NCBI GenBank assembly: GCA_002337605.1
Contig: DDGL01000007.1
Coordinates: 383,162 to 447,161 of the forward strand
DNA from: Flavobacteriaceae bacterium UBA1903
GTDB lineage: Bacteria; Bacteroidota; Bacteroidia; Flavobacteriales; Flavobacteriaceae
Direction of reading: 5' to 3'
DNA length: 64,000 bases
Of this stretch, positions 52,268 through 60,265 are shown piece by piece; within the stretch, counting starts at the first letter, position 1, and each line of letters starts with the position of its first letter. The position numbers and the translations under genes are program-made. The notes beneath the pieces were generated by a model that was given only the letters and a program-made list of their open reading frames with translations, had not been told where the DNA came from and ran no database searches.

Positions 52268-53934
52268 CGCACGTACTTAAAATAAGTTATCAGGATTTGA
52301 TCATTTACTTCGGAAGGGGTAAAGATTTCCAGTACTCTTGGCCTCTCACTTTCTTGAAAAAAATCTTGCAACGCTGAAGAAACTTCACGTTCAGAAGATG
52401 CTGAAGTATATTCTAATTCATACATATCACACAGTTGAACAGCAGTAAGTTGGTGTTTTGTTTCAAAATATGTTTTGAAATTATCAGATTGCTTGTCACC
52501 TGGAAGGATCCTGAAAATACCGCCACCGCTATTGTTTATAATAATTATTCTAAAATTATTCGGAATAAAGTCATTCCACAGCGCATTGCTATCGTAGAAA
52601 AAACTTAAGTCGCCCGTAATAAAAACGGTTTGTTTACTGGAAGCTACCGCTGCGCCAATAGCGGTACTAGTGCTCCCATCAATCCCACTGGTGCCACGAT
52701 TACAGAATACTTGAAAACTCGGGTCTAGTTCGAACAACTGTGCATACCGTATGCTGGCACTATTTGCTAATTGTAACTGAATAGCTTTAGGCAACGCCTG
52801 AAAAACAATTGAAAACACTTTAAAGTCTGAAAAAGGGATTTCAGCTAAATAATCCTCATGCTTGGATAGCCTGTGTTTCCTAATGTCCAACCATTGTTTT
52901 TGATACTCACTTTTAACAGGACGCGCTTTGCTATACAATGTTTTTAAAAAGTAATTTGGCATCGTTTTACAATGAACATCCAACGCAAAAAAAGTATCGT
53001 AGGCTTTCTTTGAATCTATATGCCAGTGTGTTTTGGGCTGAAATTTTCGTAAAAATGCTTTAATACGCTTGGAGACTACCATCCCACCAAAGGTTAACAA
53101 TACGTCTGGTTGTAACGCTTCAAGTTCATTTTCAGAAAGTGAGGATATTAACTGGTCTATCGCAGGGATAAAATTAGGATGATGGAGGTTGCTTGTGGTT
53201 TCCGTTAGCACTAAAACACTTTTATCTGCTGCCAATGCCTGAATTTGCTTTTCTTCAATGCTGTTTGGATTCAAAACTCCCACCAGCACCATCTTTTTGG
53301 CTGAACTATTCCAGGTCTCAAGAAAATCTTCAAAAGCATCACCTTCAATTTTTTCCGGAGTTTTTTTGCGTGCCGGAACGTGTTGGGGTCGTACCGAAAG
53401 ATCGTCGGCAGTATGATACAACGGTTCAGAAAAAGGAATATTTATATGTACAGGACCTCTAAGCTCTATCGCTGTATTTAAAGCAATATTTATTTCGGTT
53501 TCATTAAAAACCTGATGCTTTTGCCCTTCTCTACAATTTGCAGCATATAAACTATGCTTTCCATATACTTGTTCCTGCTGGATGGTTTGTCCATCTCCAA
53601 TTTCAACTAAATCTTCAGGTCTATCTGCGCTAAGCACTACCAATGGGATGTCGCTATAAAACGCCTCTGCCACTGCGGGAAAATAATTTAGTAAGGCAGA
53701 ACCCGAAGTACAAACTACTGCAACAGGTTTTTGCAACTGTTGTGCCAGCCCTAAAGCAAAAAAAGCAGCGCAACGCTCATCTACAATACTATAGTTCTTA
53801 AAATCGGGATGTTCTGTAAAGCCAATGATTAATGGTGCATTACGAGACCCCGGAGAAATTACAATATGCGTGATCCCTTTGGCAAGACACAATTGGGTAA
53901 CCGTTTGTGAGAGTGGTTTGTTGCTAAATTTCAT
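52264..53934 (-). CDS. menD: Menaquinone biosynthesis protein MenD (SEPHCHC synthase)
   Basis: A 556-residue thiamin diphosphate enzyme that joins isochorismate and 2-oxoglutarate to make 2-succinyl-5-enolpyruvyl-6-hydroxy-3-cyclohexene-1-carboxylate. N-terminal AKGITHIVISPGSRNAPLIIG; VDERCAAFFALGLAQQLQKPV; C-terminal ThDP region GDLSFFYDSNALWND with the metal ligand GD...N. I use ATG 53934 (MKFSNKPLSQ) rather than 53958, since the MenD family starts near there. Its stop overlaps the convergent 137-residue gene by 4 bases. The isochorismate synthase is 31 bases upstream. Confidence 0.95.
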   Translation of the reverse strand: MKFSNKPLSQTVTQLCLAKGITHIVISPGSRNAPLIIGFTEHPDFKNYSIVDERCAAFFALGLAQQLQKPVAVVCTSGSALLNYFPAVAEAFYSDIPLVVLSADRPEDLVEIGDGQTIQQEQVYGKHSLYAANCREGQKHQVFNETEINIALNTAIELRGPVHINIPFSEPLYHTADDLSVRPQHVPARKKTPEKIEGDAFEDFLETWNSSAKKMVLVGVLNPNSIEEKQIQALAADKSVLVLTETTSNLHHPNFIPAIDQLISSLSENELEALQPDVLLTFGGMVVSKRIKAFLRKFQPKTHWHIDSKKAYDTFFALDVHCKTMPNYFLKTLYSKARPVKSEYQKQWLDIRKHRLSKHEDYLAEIPFSDFKVFSIVFQALPKAIQLQLANSASIRYAQLFELDPSFQVFCNRGTSGIDGSTSTAIGAAVASSKQTVFITGDLSFFYDSNALWNDFIPNNFRIIIINNSGGGIFRILPGDKQSDNFKTYFETKHQLTAVQLCDMYELEYTSASSEREVSSALQDFFQESERPRVLEIFTPSEVNDQILITYFKYVR

Positions 53935-53965
53935 TAGTACAAAGGTACGACCGTGCAATCAAATT

Positions 53966-55036
53966 TTAAAGAAGCGGCTGTAATACTTTAGCCATGGTTT
54001 GCAGTTTGTTATGTGTTTCTTCCCATTCGGCTTCGGGGTTGGAATCTTCAGTAATTCCACCGCCTGCATAAAGGGTAGCGGTATCTTCTTCAATTTTTAT
54101 ACAGCGTAAGTTTACAAACAGTTCTGTTTTGTTTACTTCACTGTTTGTTATGCCCAGAAATCCAGTATAAAATTCGCGGTCATAGTTTTCGTGTTCTAAA
54201 ATAAAAGCTTGCGCCTTCGTACGCGGTGTTCCACAAACAGCCGGAGTTGGATGCAGGGTTTCAACAATTTTTTGAAGGGCATGCTTGCTTGTATTGAGTA
54301 CCCCTTTTATATCGGTTCTTAAGTGGGCTAAATCCCCTGCTATATGTGTATTGGCTTTGGAAATATTTAATGCTGTGGTTTTATCTAATAGAGTATCCAC
54401 AATGGCATCGACAACCCATTGTTGTTCATTCCGTTCTTTTTTATCCCAAAAAATAATGGATTTCCCTTGTAGTTTTTGTGTTCCTGCAAGTGCCATGGTC
54501 GAGAAAGCAGATCCGTTGGTTTTAATAAGTACTTCCGGAGTTGCACCACACCAGAGCGATGTTACCGGGTGGAACCAGATATATCTAAAAGCCGAAGGGT
54601 TTTGAGAAAACAGAGAGTCGCAAAGCTTTCTGAGATCGAATTTTTTAAGACGTACCTCTTTTTTTCTTGAAACTACAATCTTTTGAGCCCTGCCCGATTT
54701 AATCTTAGTAATGGCCTTGGAGGTTACTGTAAGATGTTTTTCCTTATCGGCCAGTCTTTCTGAAATAGTTACGGCTTTCTTTGTTTCTAAAACGGGTGGT
54801 AGGTCTATACAGGTAAGTATTTCACTACCCTTCATGGGAATTTGAAGCTTTTGTTTTTTTGAATCGAAGGGGGCAAGAACAAATCCGTTTTCCTGCGATA
54901 ATTCTGCTATAGTGCGATCTGCATTACTTTGAAATATGCCCGTAATTTCAGAACTATCTGGTAACGAATATAAGACAAAAGGCAGTTTTTCATTATACTG
55001 CGCCAATGCCTTTTCAACGAGTTGAGAATACTGCAT
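53966..55036 (-). CDS. Isochorismate synthase (chorismate-binding enzyme)
   Basis: A 356-residue chorismate-utilising enzyme that makes isochorismate, MenD's substrate. Landmarks include AQKIVVSRKKEVRLKKF, SLWCGATPEVLIKTNGSAFSTMALAGTQ, HPTPAVCGTPRTKAQ, NYDREFYTGFLG and YAGGGITEDSNPEAEWEETHNK (the Mg-binding and catalytic end). It is shorter than menF/entC proteins of enterobacteria (~430 residues), as usual in Bacteroidota. The location upstream of menD, on the same strand, supports menaquinone synthesis rather than siderophore synthesis. Confidence 0.93.
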   Translation of the reverse strand: MQYSQLVEKALAQYNEKLPFVLYSLPDSSEITGIFQSNADRTIAELSQENGFVLAPFDSKKQKLQIPMKGSEILTCIDLPPVLETKKAVTISERLADKEKHLTVTSKAITKIKSGRAQKIVVSRKKEVRLKKFDLRKLCDSLFSQNPSAFRYIWFHPVTSLWCGATPEVLIKTNGSAFSTMALAGTQKLQGKSIIFWDKKERNEQQWVVDAIVDTLLDKTTALNISKANTHIAGDLAHLRTDIKGVLNTSKHALQKIVETLHPTPAVCGTPRTKAQAFILEHENYDREFYTGFLGITNSEVNKTELFVNLRCIKIEEDTATLYAGGGITEDSNPEAEWEETHNKLQTMAKVLQPLL

Positions 55037-55138
55037 TCAGGTTGGTTTTTTTCGTACGTGCACTCTCGTGCTTTAGTCAGTTTTTTTGTTCCTGAAAATT
55101 ACATTTTATCCCTTGGATACTAAAGCTTTATGTGCTAT

Positions 55139-55558
55139 TTATTTTGGAAGGGTTATGGTGGTTAATTTTACAAGTGAAACCAGTTGGTGCTCTTCATTTT
55201 CAATTCGAATTTGCCATAACTGTGTCGTGCGCCCCTGGTGCAACACGGTAGCGTGTGCGTATACAAATCCCTCCCGGACACTTTTAACATGATTGGCCGC
55301 AATTTCAATACCTCTGATAGCAACCTTTTTTGCATCTAAAAAGATATAGGCAGCTGCACTCCCTACACTTTCTGCCAGGGCCACAGAAGCACCGCCATGC
55401 AACACCCCGTCTGGCTGATGCACTCTGGGTGTTACGGGCATACGAGCCACTAATTTATTTTCAGAAACGTCTATAAATTCAATTTGTAAGGTTTCCATAA
55501 GTGTGTTTTCACACATCTTTTTACAACCTTCAAGTATTTCTTCTTTTGAGTTTATCAT
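55139..55558 (-). CDS. menI: PaaI-type thioesterase, probably DHNA-CoA thioesterase (MenI-like)
   Basis: A 139-residue hot-dog thioesterase. The catalytic helix reads GVLHGGASVALAESVGSAAAY, nearly the same as the E. coli MenI/YdiI helix with its catalytic glutamate (ALAES). The location beside the isochorismate synthase and menD, the length (~136-140) and this motif point to hydrolysis of 1,4-dihydroxy-2-naphthoyl-CoA in menaquinone synthesis. I use ATG 55558 (MINSKEEILEG); the in-frame ATG 55618 would overlap the divergent gene at 55604. Confidence 0.85.
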   Translation of the reverse strand: MINSKEEILEGCKKMCENTLMETLQIEFIDVSENKLVARMPVTPRVHQPDGVLHGGASVALAESVGSAAAYIFLDAKKVAIRGIEIAANHVKSVREGFVYAHATVLHQGRTTQLWQIRIENEEHQLVSLVKLTTITLPK

Positions 55559-55603
55559 AGCAATTGCATTACTTTGTAAAAATACAAAACAAGCCCAATA
55601 CAA

Positions 55604-56245
55604 ATGATAGAAAAACAAGTAACCTACACCACTTCCAATACCTACACTACCTTAAACACCTATTCAGCCAAAACAAAAAACGTCTGGTTGGTTTTTCACG
55701 GAATGGGCTATTTGAGTACATATTTCAGCAAGTACTTTAAAGAGTTAAATGCCGAAGAAAATTTTATTATCGTTCCACAGGCTCCGTCAAAATTCTATTT
55801 GGGAAAAGAGTTTCGTCACGTTGGCGCTAACTGGCTTACAAGGGTTAATACCGCTGAAGACACTAAAAACGTGCTCTCTTATATAGACTCCGTTTGGAAA
55901 GCAGAGAAACCTGAAATTCTCCCCCGTTTCATTGTCATGGGCTATTCGCAAGGAGTTTCTATTGCTATGCGTTGGCTGGCGAGCAGGAAGATACAGTGTA
56001 ACGAGCTGGTGTTACACAGCGGTGGCATTCCTAAAGAATTAAACAGCAAAGACTTCGAGTATCTTTCTGAACACTGCAAGGTTACGTATATCTATGGCGA
56101 TAAAGACCAATATATTACGGAGGCGAAAAAAACAGAAGAAACACTGAAAGGGGATTCTATTTTTGGGCAACACCTTTCTATCCAAGTGTTTAAAGGGGTT
56201 CACGAAGTAAACACTCAATTTATTAACCATTTAGCGGAAAAATAG
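55604..56245 (+). CDS. Alpha/beta hydrolase (carboxylesterase/phospholipase type)
   Basis: A 213-residue alpha/beta-hydrolase. The nucleophile elbow is GYSQGVS (Ser at residue ~109, in VMGYSQGVSIAMRWLASRK), SGGIPKE follows, the acid is likely the aspartate in YGDKDQYI, and the histidine is in KGVHEVN near the end. No signal peptide. The order and size match the predicted esterase/phospholipase/carboxylesterase family; the substrate is unknown. It is transcribed divergently from menI with 45 bases between the start codons, so the intergenic region must hold two promoters. Confidence 0.88.
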   Translation: MIEKQVTYTTSNTYTTLNTYSAKTKNVWLVFHGMGYLSTYFSKYFKELNAEENFIIVPQAPSKFYLGKEFRHVGANWLTRVNTAEDTKNVLSYIDSVWKAEKPEILPRFIVMGYSQGVSIAMRWLASRKIQCNELVLHSGGIPKELNSKDFEYLSEHCKVTYIYGDKDQYITEAKKTEETLKGDSIFGQHLSIQVFKGVHEVNTQFINHLAEK

Positions 56246-56342
56246 TGCGTTTCATCTATGTATTTCATCGAAAATATTTGTATTTCAGCAAAATATAGTT
56301 TTAATTTACTTCTAAATGTAGGAATAATCTTAAAACCATCTC

Positions 56343-57047
56343 ATGAAAAGCCTTTTACTTACCCCCGTTTTAGCTCTCTTCTGTGTTGTAGCAACCGCAC
56401 AGGTGTCCCCTAAAGAAAAGCAAGCCCTATTAGATATCTATGTTGCAACTCAAGGAGACCAATGGACGCAATCCTGGGATGTAAACAAACCTGTTTCTGA
56501 GTGGCAAGGGATTACTGTAGAAAACGATAAGGTGACAAGCATTAGCCTTCTTTTCAACAACTTATCGGGTGAACTGCCTGCATCTATCGGAGATTTGGCA
56601 CACCTAAAAACACTAGAACTATCGTTCAACAATATAAAGGGTTCTCTACCACAAACGTTAGGGAGTTTAAAAGAACTTGAAATATTAGCTTTTAATGGAA
56701 ATATGCTTTCCGGTGAAATACCTGCTACGTTAGGAAATCTTACCAACCTTAAACAACTTCACTTAAGCAGCAACAAGCTTTCCGGACAAGTTCCAACAGA
56801 CATTAATAACTTAACCAAACTTGAAGTGTTTAACGTATTTGATAATAAGCTGGCAGGTAATCTTCCTGTTCAATTGGCGAACAACAGTAACTTAAAGGAG
56901 CTCATGATCGCTGAAAACAGTTTTACAAACACAGAAATTTTTTCAATTGTTTTAATGTCTAATTCGGGTGCACTGGACTTAGAGAAAAAGACAATTGTCC
57001 CGGCTACTAAAACGGTTATCGCTATAGAATCCAGCGAAGATAATTAA
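56343..57047 (+). CDS. Secreted leucine-rich repeat protein
   Basis: A 234-residue exported protein with signal peptide (MKSLLLTPVLALFCVVATAQ). About five plant-type leucine-rich repeats follow (LSGELPASIGDLAHLKTLEL, GSLPQTLGSLKELEILA, LSGEIPATLGNLTNLKQLHL, LSGQVPTDINNLTKLEVF, LAGNLPVQLANNSNLKEL), with the LxGxIPxxLGxLxxL consensus. The N-terminal cap contains the WNxNxPVSEWQGI-like segment typical of such proteins. It ends soluble, without T9SS domain or anchor. Such proteins bind other proteins; the partner is unknown. Confidence 0.9.
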   Translation: MKSLLLTPVLALFCVVATAQVSPKEKQALLDIYVATQGDQWTQSWDVNKPVSEWQGITVENDKVTSISLLFNNLSGELPASIGDLAHLKTLELSFNNIKGSLPQTLGSLKELEILAFNGNMLSGEIPATLGNLTNLKQLHLSSNKLSGQVPTDINNLTKLEVFNVFDNKLAGNLPVQLANNSNLKELMIAENSFTNTEIFSIVLMSNSGALDLEKKTIVPATKTVIAIESSEDN

Positions 57048-57078
57048 GGATAATAGTATTTTAAGGTTAAATACTTAA

Positions 57079-57108
57079 ATGGCTTGTGTACTACAAGCCA
57101 TTTTTTTA
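57079..57108 (+). terminator. Intrinsic terminator after the LRR gene
   Basis: GGCTTGT (57081-57087) pairs with ACAAGCC (57093-57099) and is followed by seven Ts; it lies 32 bases after the LRR stop and overlaps the 3' end of the convergent transporter gene. Confidence 0.8.
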
Positions 57109-57957
57109 TGCTTTTTTGTTGAAAAAATAAATCATTACTCCTCCGGTTAAAAACATAAGCAGACTGTATACTGCAGGTGCTATAGCAAAAGATGTGTTTT
57201 GAAGCATCACAACCGCAATGGTTATGGCCAGAGTTCCATTCTGGATTCCAGATTCTATTGAGATAGAAATCGCTGAAGGTGTAGACAGACGAAATATTTT
57301 CGCCGAAAAATACCCTAATGACATTGTAATAACATTCAGTAAAAATGTGGCAATTCCTGCCTGCTCAAGATAAGCTCCAAAATTAGCACGTTCTTTTATA
57401 ACAAGACCTATAATAATTAATGCTAAAACAACCCCCGAAGCAACACGAACAGGTTTTCCCATTTTTGTAGCAAAGTCAGGCTTCCAGTTTCTTATCATCA
57501 TTCCAATAACAATTGGGATCACCACAATTACAAAAATTTGCCCTATCGTCTGCAAGATATTTAATTGAACCTCTTGCCCCACATCTAAAAAATACTGTGA
57601 AGAAAATGCAACAATAAACGGAATGGTAAGTATCGTGATCACACTACTTAATGCTGTGAGCGAAACAGACAGCGCAAGGTTTCCCTTAGCCATAAATGAA
57701 ATTAAATTAGAGGTAGGACCTCCGGGACAGGCAGCAAGTATCATAATCCCCACTGCAATTTCAGGTTGCATGGGAACACATACAGCAATTAAAAAGCCTA
57801 CCAACGGCAATACTATTAATTGATTTGTAAGTCCAATAACTATAGCCTTTGGGTATAGTACAATTCGTTTGAAATCGGCCATTTGCAAAGAAAGCCCCAT
57901 CCCAAGCATAATGATAAAGAGTGCTCCCGCAAGGATGATAGTCGCTAAATTGTCCAT
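57106..57957 (-). CDS. Bile acid:sodium symporter (BASS) family transporter
   Basis: A 283-residue protein with nine to ten membrane spans and the BASS signature: GMGLSLQMADFKRI near the start, NQLIVLPLVGFLIAVC, and ILAACPGGPTSNLISFMAKGNLALSVSLTALSS with the sodium-site GGPTSN and ESGIQNGTLAITIAV with the second (ESGIQN). These two match the crossover motifs of sodium-coupled transporters of this family. Substrates in bacteria may be bile acids, pantoate or other organic acids; none can be assigned from the context. Convergent with the LRR gene. Confidence 0.95.
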   Translation of the reverse strand: MDNLATIILAGALFIIMLGMGLSLQMADFKRIVLYPKAIVIGLTNQLIVLPLVGFLIAVCVPMQPEIAVGIMILAACPGGPTSNLISFMAKGNLALSVSLTALSSVITILTIPFIVAFSSQYFLDVGQEVQLNILQTIGQIFVIVVIPIVIGMMIRNWKPDFATKMGKPVRVASGVVLALIIIGLVIKERANFGAYLEQAGIATFLLNVITMSLGYFSAKIFRLSTPSAISISIESGIQNGTLAITIAVVMLQNTSFAIAPAVYSLLMFLTGGVMIYFFNKKA

Positions 57958-58074
57958 AGAGTAGAAAATTGTGGTATTTCAAATGTAGCACATTATTTCA
58001 AAGGGAAGGAATTGTCCTGTTTTGTTTATATTTAGCGAATGGACTCAACTAGTAACTCCATTAATTATAGTACT

Positions 58075-59730
58075 ATGAAACACATTACACTTTTAACAAC
58101 ATTATTTTTCTCTTTTACAATTTTTGGACAAAGTACCTTTCAGTATACTCCAGAAAGCACACAGCACGTCTCTAATGAAGCTGCTGTAACACAAATTGTA
58201 GCTAGCCTTGGATATCAGGGATACGATGAAATGCAGGAGTATTTTGGAGAAGGCGAATACGAAATTTTTTTAGACAATGTGGATGGTATCCTGGATAAAC
58301 CCGTTATCTTACTAGATGGCTTTGATCCTGGTGATGCGAGAGATATTAATGGATTGTATAGCAGTTTAGCCTTTGGAGGAGCTAATCTGGCAGATCTTGT
58401 GCGTGATGAAGGGTACGATATTGTAGTGCTCAATGCTCCGGTGTATACCACAGACGGAAAAGAGATAGACGGGGGTGGCGATTATATACAACGTAACGCC
58501 ATGGTTTTAATTGAACTCATTAATTTTTTAAACGAAGAAAAAGTGGGTGATGAAGAACTTGTAGTGATAGGCCCTAGTATGGGTGGTCTTATTGGAAGAT
58601 ACGGACTTGCCTTTATGGAAGCCAATAGTATGGAACACGAGACAAGGTTGTATATTTCTTTTGACGCTCCGCACAAAGGAGCTAACATTCCAATTAGCTT
58701 ACAATACCTGATTAATTACCTGGCACAGGAAATTGGAGATGCACAGGCAATTGCATTAGTTGACGAAGTTTTAAACTCCCCAGCTGCCAAGGAAATGTTG
58801 TACGATCATCTTTTAGGTCATTTACTTTCGGGGTCTCCTACCGAACAGGACCCAACAAAATTATTACCTGCTGGCGCTCCAGACTTTAGAGATGCCTTCC
58901 AGGCAGAGCTGGATGCCTTAGGATTTCCGCAAAACGTACGAAATGTAACCATGATCAATGGCGCAGGAAATGGTCTTACCACAGGAACAGCAGGTATGCA
59001 AATAGTTGACACTACCCTGGATCTGGGCTCGGGGGCTACGGCAGATGTTGCCCTGCATTTTGTTCCAGAAGCCGGTACAACTATAAATGTAACGTCTTTC
59101 GATTCGTTTTTTGCAGGCTTTCCAATTGGTACTTTCGATGCCGATGCACAAGGGGAAGCCACTATCGATGGGATTGACGCATCGCCAGGAGGAGTTTCTT
59201 TTATATCCAATGCCCTGGGCGGAGGTGACGGTAATCCTGCCCTACAGGATTTTATAGATGCGCTGGATCAGGATGCATTCTCTTTTATCCCAACCATAAG
59301 TGCCTTAGCACTGGAAACTGAAAACGACTGGTTTGCCATTCCGGATCTGGAAGATTCACCTTTTGTGAATTTTCATATTCCTAGCACGAACGAGCGTCAC
59401 GTAGAGCCAACCGCACAAAATGTAGCGTTTGCGTTGGCTGAAATATTACAGGTGCCTCTTGGGTTTTCAGAAAATGAGCTTTCAGGAGCATTTCAGTTAG
59501 TGAGCAATCCGGTTGCTGAAACTATTGAACTCCTGGTAGATCCATCAATTGTAAATGGAACTGTCATTACTGCTGAAATTTATAATCAATTAGGGCAACG
59601 GTTAGTTCACAATACCTTTTCTGTGAGTGGAACAACCCTTAAAATTTCACAAACATTACCAACAGGAATATATTTTCTAAAAGTAAGCACGGACAACAGT
59701 AGCCAAACCCTGAAGTTTTTAGTGCAATAA
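58075..59730 (+). CDS. T9SS secreted lipase-like alpha/beta hydrolase
   Basis: A 551-residue exported protein with signal peptide (MKHITLLTTLFFSFTIFGQ). An alpha/beta-hydrolase-like domain includes the nucleophile elbow VVIGPSMGGLIGRYGLAFME (GPSMGG, residues ~176-181) and SFDAPHKGANIPISLQYL. A region of ~170 residues is rich in Gly, Asp and Ala. The C-terminal ~75 residues are a T9SS type A sorting domain (QLVSNPVAETIELLVDP ... GIYFLKVSTDNSSQTLKF). ATG 58075 gives the signal peptide; the 58039 start does not. It may hydrolyse esters or lipids on the cell surface. Divergent from the BASS gene. Confidence 0.85.
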   Translation: MKHITLLTTLFFSFTIFGQSTFQYTPESTQHVSNEAAVTQIVASLGYQGYDEMQEYFGEGEYEIFLDNVDGILDKPVILLDGFDPGDARDINGLYSSLAFGGANLADLVRDEGYDIVVLNAPVYTTDGKEIDGGGDYIQRNAMVLIELINFLNEEKVGDEELVVIGPSMGGLIGRYGLAFMEANSMEHETRLYISFDAPHKGANIPISLQYLINYLAQEIGDAQAIALVDEVLNSPAAKEMLYDHLLGHLLSGSPTEQDPTKLLPAGAPDFRDAFQAELDALGFPQNVRNVTMINGAGNGLTTGTAGMQIVDTTLDLGSGATADVALHFVPEAGTTINVTSFDSFFAGFPIGTFDADAQGEATIDGIDASPGGVSFISNALGGGDGNPALQDFIDALDQDAFSFIPTISALALETENDWFAIPDLEDSPFVNFHIPSTNERHVEPTAQNVAFALAEILQVPLGFSENELSGAFQLVSNPVAETIELLVDPSIVNGTVITAEIYNQLGQRLVHNTFSVSGTTLKISQTLPTGIYFLKVSTDNSSQTLKFLVQ

Positions 59731-59742
59731 AAGCGTACTATT

Positions 59743-60198
59743 TTGAAAGAAATCACTTTCCGAAGAACCAGTGGAACCAATCCGGAGTTTCTCAAATTGG
59801 TGACACTTCTGGATGCCTCTCTTGCCAAAACTGATGGCGACTTACACGATTTTTACAACCAGTTTAACGGGTTGGAAAACATCAAACACGTCGTGGTAGC
59901 ATTTGCTGAAGAGACACCCGTTGCCTGTGGTGCGATTAAAACTTTTGAAGGACCCATAGCCGAAGTAAAACGAATGTATACCCTGCCAGCCTACCGCGGT
60001 AAAGGTGTAGGCTCCAAAATATTAAACAACTTAGAATCCTGGGCAAAGGAAATAGGTTTTAACTCCTGTGTTTTAGAAACCGGAAAACGACAACCAGACG
60101 CCATCGCACTGTATAAAAAAAACGGGTACTTCATAATACCTCAATACGGGCAATATATTGGGATGGAGAATAGTGTTTGTTTCCAGAAAAACCTCTAA
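59743..60198 (+). CDS. GNAT family N-acetyltransferase
   Basis: A 151-residue GNAT protein. Starts with TTG 59743 (MKEITFRRTSGTNPEF), 12 bases after the previous stop. The acetyl-CoA-binding loop is VKRMYTLPAYRGKGVGSKILNNLESWAKE (RxxGxG as RGKGVG, residues ~86-91), followed by ETGKRQPDAIALYKKNGYF. It acetylates an unidentified amine. The gene's last 41 bases overlap an upstream extension of the next ORF, which is why I start that gene at 60266. Confidence 0.92.
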   Translation: MKEITFRRTSGTNPEFLKLVTLLDASLAKTDGDLHDFYNQFNGLENIKHVVVAFAEETPVACGAIKTFEGPIAEVKRMYTLPAYRGKGVGSKILNNLESWAKEIGFNSCVLETGKRQPDAIALYKKNGYFIIPQYGQYIGMENSVCFQKNL

Positions 60199-60265
60199 AA
60201 TTCTTACAGAAAAGCCACTTCGATGTTCCGCTAAAATTCCTAACTTTATGCAAAACCAATCAACT

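Noticed and set aside
58818..59210. Minus-strand 130-residue ORF inside the T9SS hydrolase gene
   Set aside because: Antisense to a strongly supported coding region, with no family resemblance.
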